A stretch of DNA of 15,341 nt from M55B118 sp964501715 (GTDB lineage: Bacteria; Bacillota_I; Bacilli_A; Izemoplasmatales; Izemoplasmataceae): positions 1 to 15,341 of the forward strand of contig CAZCTR010000024.1 in NCBI GenBank assembly GCA_964501715.1, read 5' to 3'. How positions within the stretch are numbered: position 1 is the first letter of the stretch; the number at the start of each line of letters is the position of its first letter. Below the pieces are notes generated by a model that made no database searches, was not told the DNA's origin, and saw only the letters and a program-made list of their open reading frames with translations. The position numbers were made by a program, and so were the translations under genes. This document shows, in pieces, positions 14,417 to 15,341 of this stretch.

Positions 14417-14864
14417 ATGCTTGTTCCCTGTCTTGACGTTGCTTAGTCTGTTGATTCAACTTTGTGCTGCGACCTTTGATTCCACTGATCAGATAAGCGA
14501 CGCCGCTCACTTGGTTGAAAAGAAGATTGAGCGCCCCCCATATGATTTGATAAAGGTAGGTTTTGGAGGCCTGATCCTGGTCAAAACGGCCTGTGAGAAG
14601 TTTTGTGAACAAAACCAGGTTGACCATGAAGATGATGAGAAGAAAGCCACCAAGGACAAAAAACACTACGCCAAGGATATCGAGAAGGCTTACAACCAGT
14701 TCCGCCTGGCTCTGAGTCATGCCCTCTTCCATGAAAAGCGAGACATCGAGGCCGCCGACAATATTGATGCCGGCCGCAAAAGCCAACATGGTGAACATGC
14801 CGATGCCCTCGAATATGAGCGCGATGACAGTCGCGATCTTGGATGCGTCTTCAGGTTTATGCAT
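14415..14864 (-). CDS. Small four-helix membrane protein (DUF4064-like)
   Basis: The 149-residue protein has about four hydrophobic helices: near residues 9-33, 57-74, 75-92 and 104-128, with a hydrophilic loop at about 40-55 (MEEGMTQSQAE) and a charged, Gln-rich tail of 20 residues. The architecture resembles the DUF4064 family of small Bacillota membrane proteins, but this is a weak match by eye and no function can be given. I choose the ATG at 14864, six bases after GAGG; an ATG at 14876 would add four residues but lacks a ribosome binding site. A TATAAT on the minus strand (14882-14887) lies upstream, with no clear -35 box. Confidence 0.75.
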   Translation of the reverse strand: MHKPEDASKIATVIALIFEGIGMFTMLAFAAGINIVGGLDVSLFMEEGMTQSQAELVVSLLDILGVVFFVLGGFLLIIFMVNLVLFTKLLTGRFDQDQASKTYLYQIIWGALNLLFNQVSGVAYLISGIKGRSTKLNQQTKQRQDREQA

Positions 14865-14913
14865 AATACGCCTCATTTCTGATTATATATTGTGTTCATT
14901 TTGAATGGTTTTC

Positions 14914-14941
14914 GGAAAAGGCTCATTGTTGAGCCTTTTCC
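14914..14941 (-). terminator. Terminator of the CDGSH gene
   Basis: A perfect 12-bp stem (GGAAAAGGCTCA 14914-14925 with 14930-14941) and a 4-base loop sit directly after the CDGSH stop codon. There is no clean T tract after the stem on the minus strand, although the stem itself ends in CCTTTTCC. Confidence 0.7.
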
Positions 14942-14944
14942 ACC

Positions 14945-15184
14945 TTAAAGCCTTCGATGGGTCCCGTCACAATACGGGGGATTGCTGGTTTGTTTGCATC
15001 CGCAAAGTGCAACTTTACCGTTCTTTTTTGCTGTGAACGATTTCGGTTTAAATTCCGTCCCCTTGTGGGACCCGTCACAGAAAGGTTGGTTGGAGCTTCG
15101 TCCGCATTGGCACCAGGTGTATGTCTTGTCTTCTTCCACCTCTACCATGTAAGGCCCTTTTTGGGCGATGTTCGGCTTTGCCAT
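14945..15184 (-). CDS. CDGSH iron-sulfur protein with two motifs
   Basis: The 79-residue protein holds two CDGSH motifs of the form C-x-C-x2-S/T-x3-P-x-C-D-G-S/T-H. The first uses Cys25, Cys27, Cys36 and His40; the second Cys61, Cys63, Cys72 and His76. Each should bind a 2Fe-2S cluster with the three-Cys, one-His ligation of mitoNEET relatives. All eight ligands are present. Double-motif bacterial proteins are thought to fold as a monomeric version of the mitoNEET dimer; a role in cluster transfer or redox sensing is inferred. There is no membrane anchor. AGGAGG lies seven bases before the ATG, and a strong promoter precedes it. It is a single-gene unit. Confidence 0.93.
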   Translation of the reverse strand: MAKPNIAQKGPYMVEVEEDKTYTWCQCGRSSNQPFCDGSHKGTEFKPKSFTAKKNGKVALCGCKQTSNPPYCDGTHRRL

Positions 15185-15204
15185 GTTATAACCTCCTCTT
15201 AATG

Positions 15205-15232
15205 ATTATAGCATGACCTGTGTCGCTGTCAA
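15205..15232 (-). promoter_or_regulatory. Promoter of the CDGSH gene
   Basis: On the minus strand, a perfect -35 TTGACA (15227-15232), a 16-bp spacer and a perfect -10 TATAAT (15205-15210) lie 20 bases upstream of the start codon. Confidence 0.83.
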
Positions 15233-15244
15233 AAGCCATTCATG

Positions 15245-15275
15245 AAAAAAGCACGCTCCAGCGGTGAGAGCGTGC
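15245..15275 (-). terminator. Intrinsic terminator after tRNA-Glu
   Basis: The stem GCACGCTC (15268-15275 read on minus) pairs with GAGCGTGC (15251-15258) around a 9-base loop, and runs into six T on the minus strand (15245-15250). It lies 13 bases after the tRNA-Glu CCA end. Confidence 0.9.
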
Positions 15276-15288
15276 GTCGTGTTCATAA

Positions 15289-15341
15289 TGGTGACCCGTA
15301 CGGGATTCGAACCCGTGAATGCTAGCGTGAAAGGCTAGTGA
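15289..15341 (-). tRNA. tRNA-Glu (UUC), 5' part cut by window edge
   Basis: The 3' part of a minus-strand tRNA with encoded CCA (15289-15291). The T arm (ACGGGTTCGAATCCCGT) is intact. The anticodon stem CTAGC/GCTAG closes the loop CTTTCAC, giving anticodon UUC (glutamate). The D arm and 5' acceptor lie beyond the window. Confidence 0.92.

Overview
The window reads as chromosomal DNA from a low-to-moderate-GC Gram-positive bacterium (Bacillota or a close relative such as an Erysipelotrichia- or Izemoplasma-like lineage; the exact group cannot be fixed from this sequence). Reasons: strong sigma-A type promoters (TTGACA / TATAAT with 16-18 bp spacers), strong AGGAGG-like ribosome binding sites, many intrinsic terminators, a catabolite-responsive element (CcpA-type cre) on a sugar-repressible operon, DegV and hemolysin III family proteins, and tRNA genes with encoded CCA. 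TGA is used as a stop and the only tRNA-Trp seen reads UGG, so the code looks standard. No insertion sequence, phage or CRISPR signal was seen, and no gene-free stretch exceeds 300 bases.

Layout, left to right. (1) 1-194: a minus-strand tRNA operon, tRNA-His then tRNA-Gln (cut by the window edge), with its promoter. (2) 337-1943: a minus-strand hemolysin III (trhA-like) / degV operon with promoter and terminator. (3) 1964-3032: a lone family GT8, glycogenin-like glycosyltransferase with its own promoter and a possible operator. (4) 3043-9560: a complete histidine-degradation operon in the order hutH-hutU-ftcD-hutI-fchA, all overlapping or nearly touching, from one promoter whose -35 box overlaps a cre site. 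Together these convert histidine to urocanate, imidazolonepropionate, formiminoglutamate, and finally glutamate, ammonia and methenyl-tetrahydrofolate. (5) 9621-9886: a minus-strand tRNA-Tyr / tRNA-Trp operon with promoter and terminator. (6) 9929-12779: a metal-resistance operon, an ArsR-family sensor followed by a Cu(I)-type P1B ATPase that carries a CopZ-like domain fused at its C-terminus. (7) 12826-13216: a divergent small thioredoxin-like protein with a CSTC active site. (8) 13215-14416: an acyl-ACP thioesterase (minus) divergent from methylglyoxal synthase mgsA (plus). (9) 14415-15275: a small four-helix membrane protein and a double-CDGSH iron-sulfur protein, then (10) a tRNA-Glu gene cut by the right edge.

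The most interesting point is the copper ATPase. Its last 60 residues are a complete CopZ-like chaperone that begins with its own in-frame ATG and a good ribosome binding site, directly after a run of six G. Reading one G fewer would end the ATPase nine bases into the chaperone, the overlapped copA/copZ layout expected of separate genes. The locus may therefore make both a fusion and a free chaperone, by internal initiation or by slippage, or may record a recent fusion or a homopolymer sequencing error.
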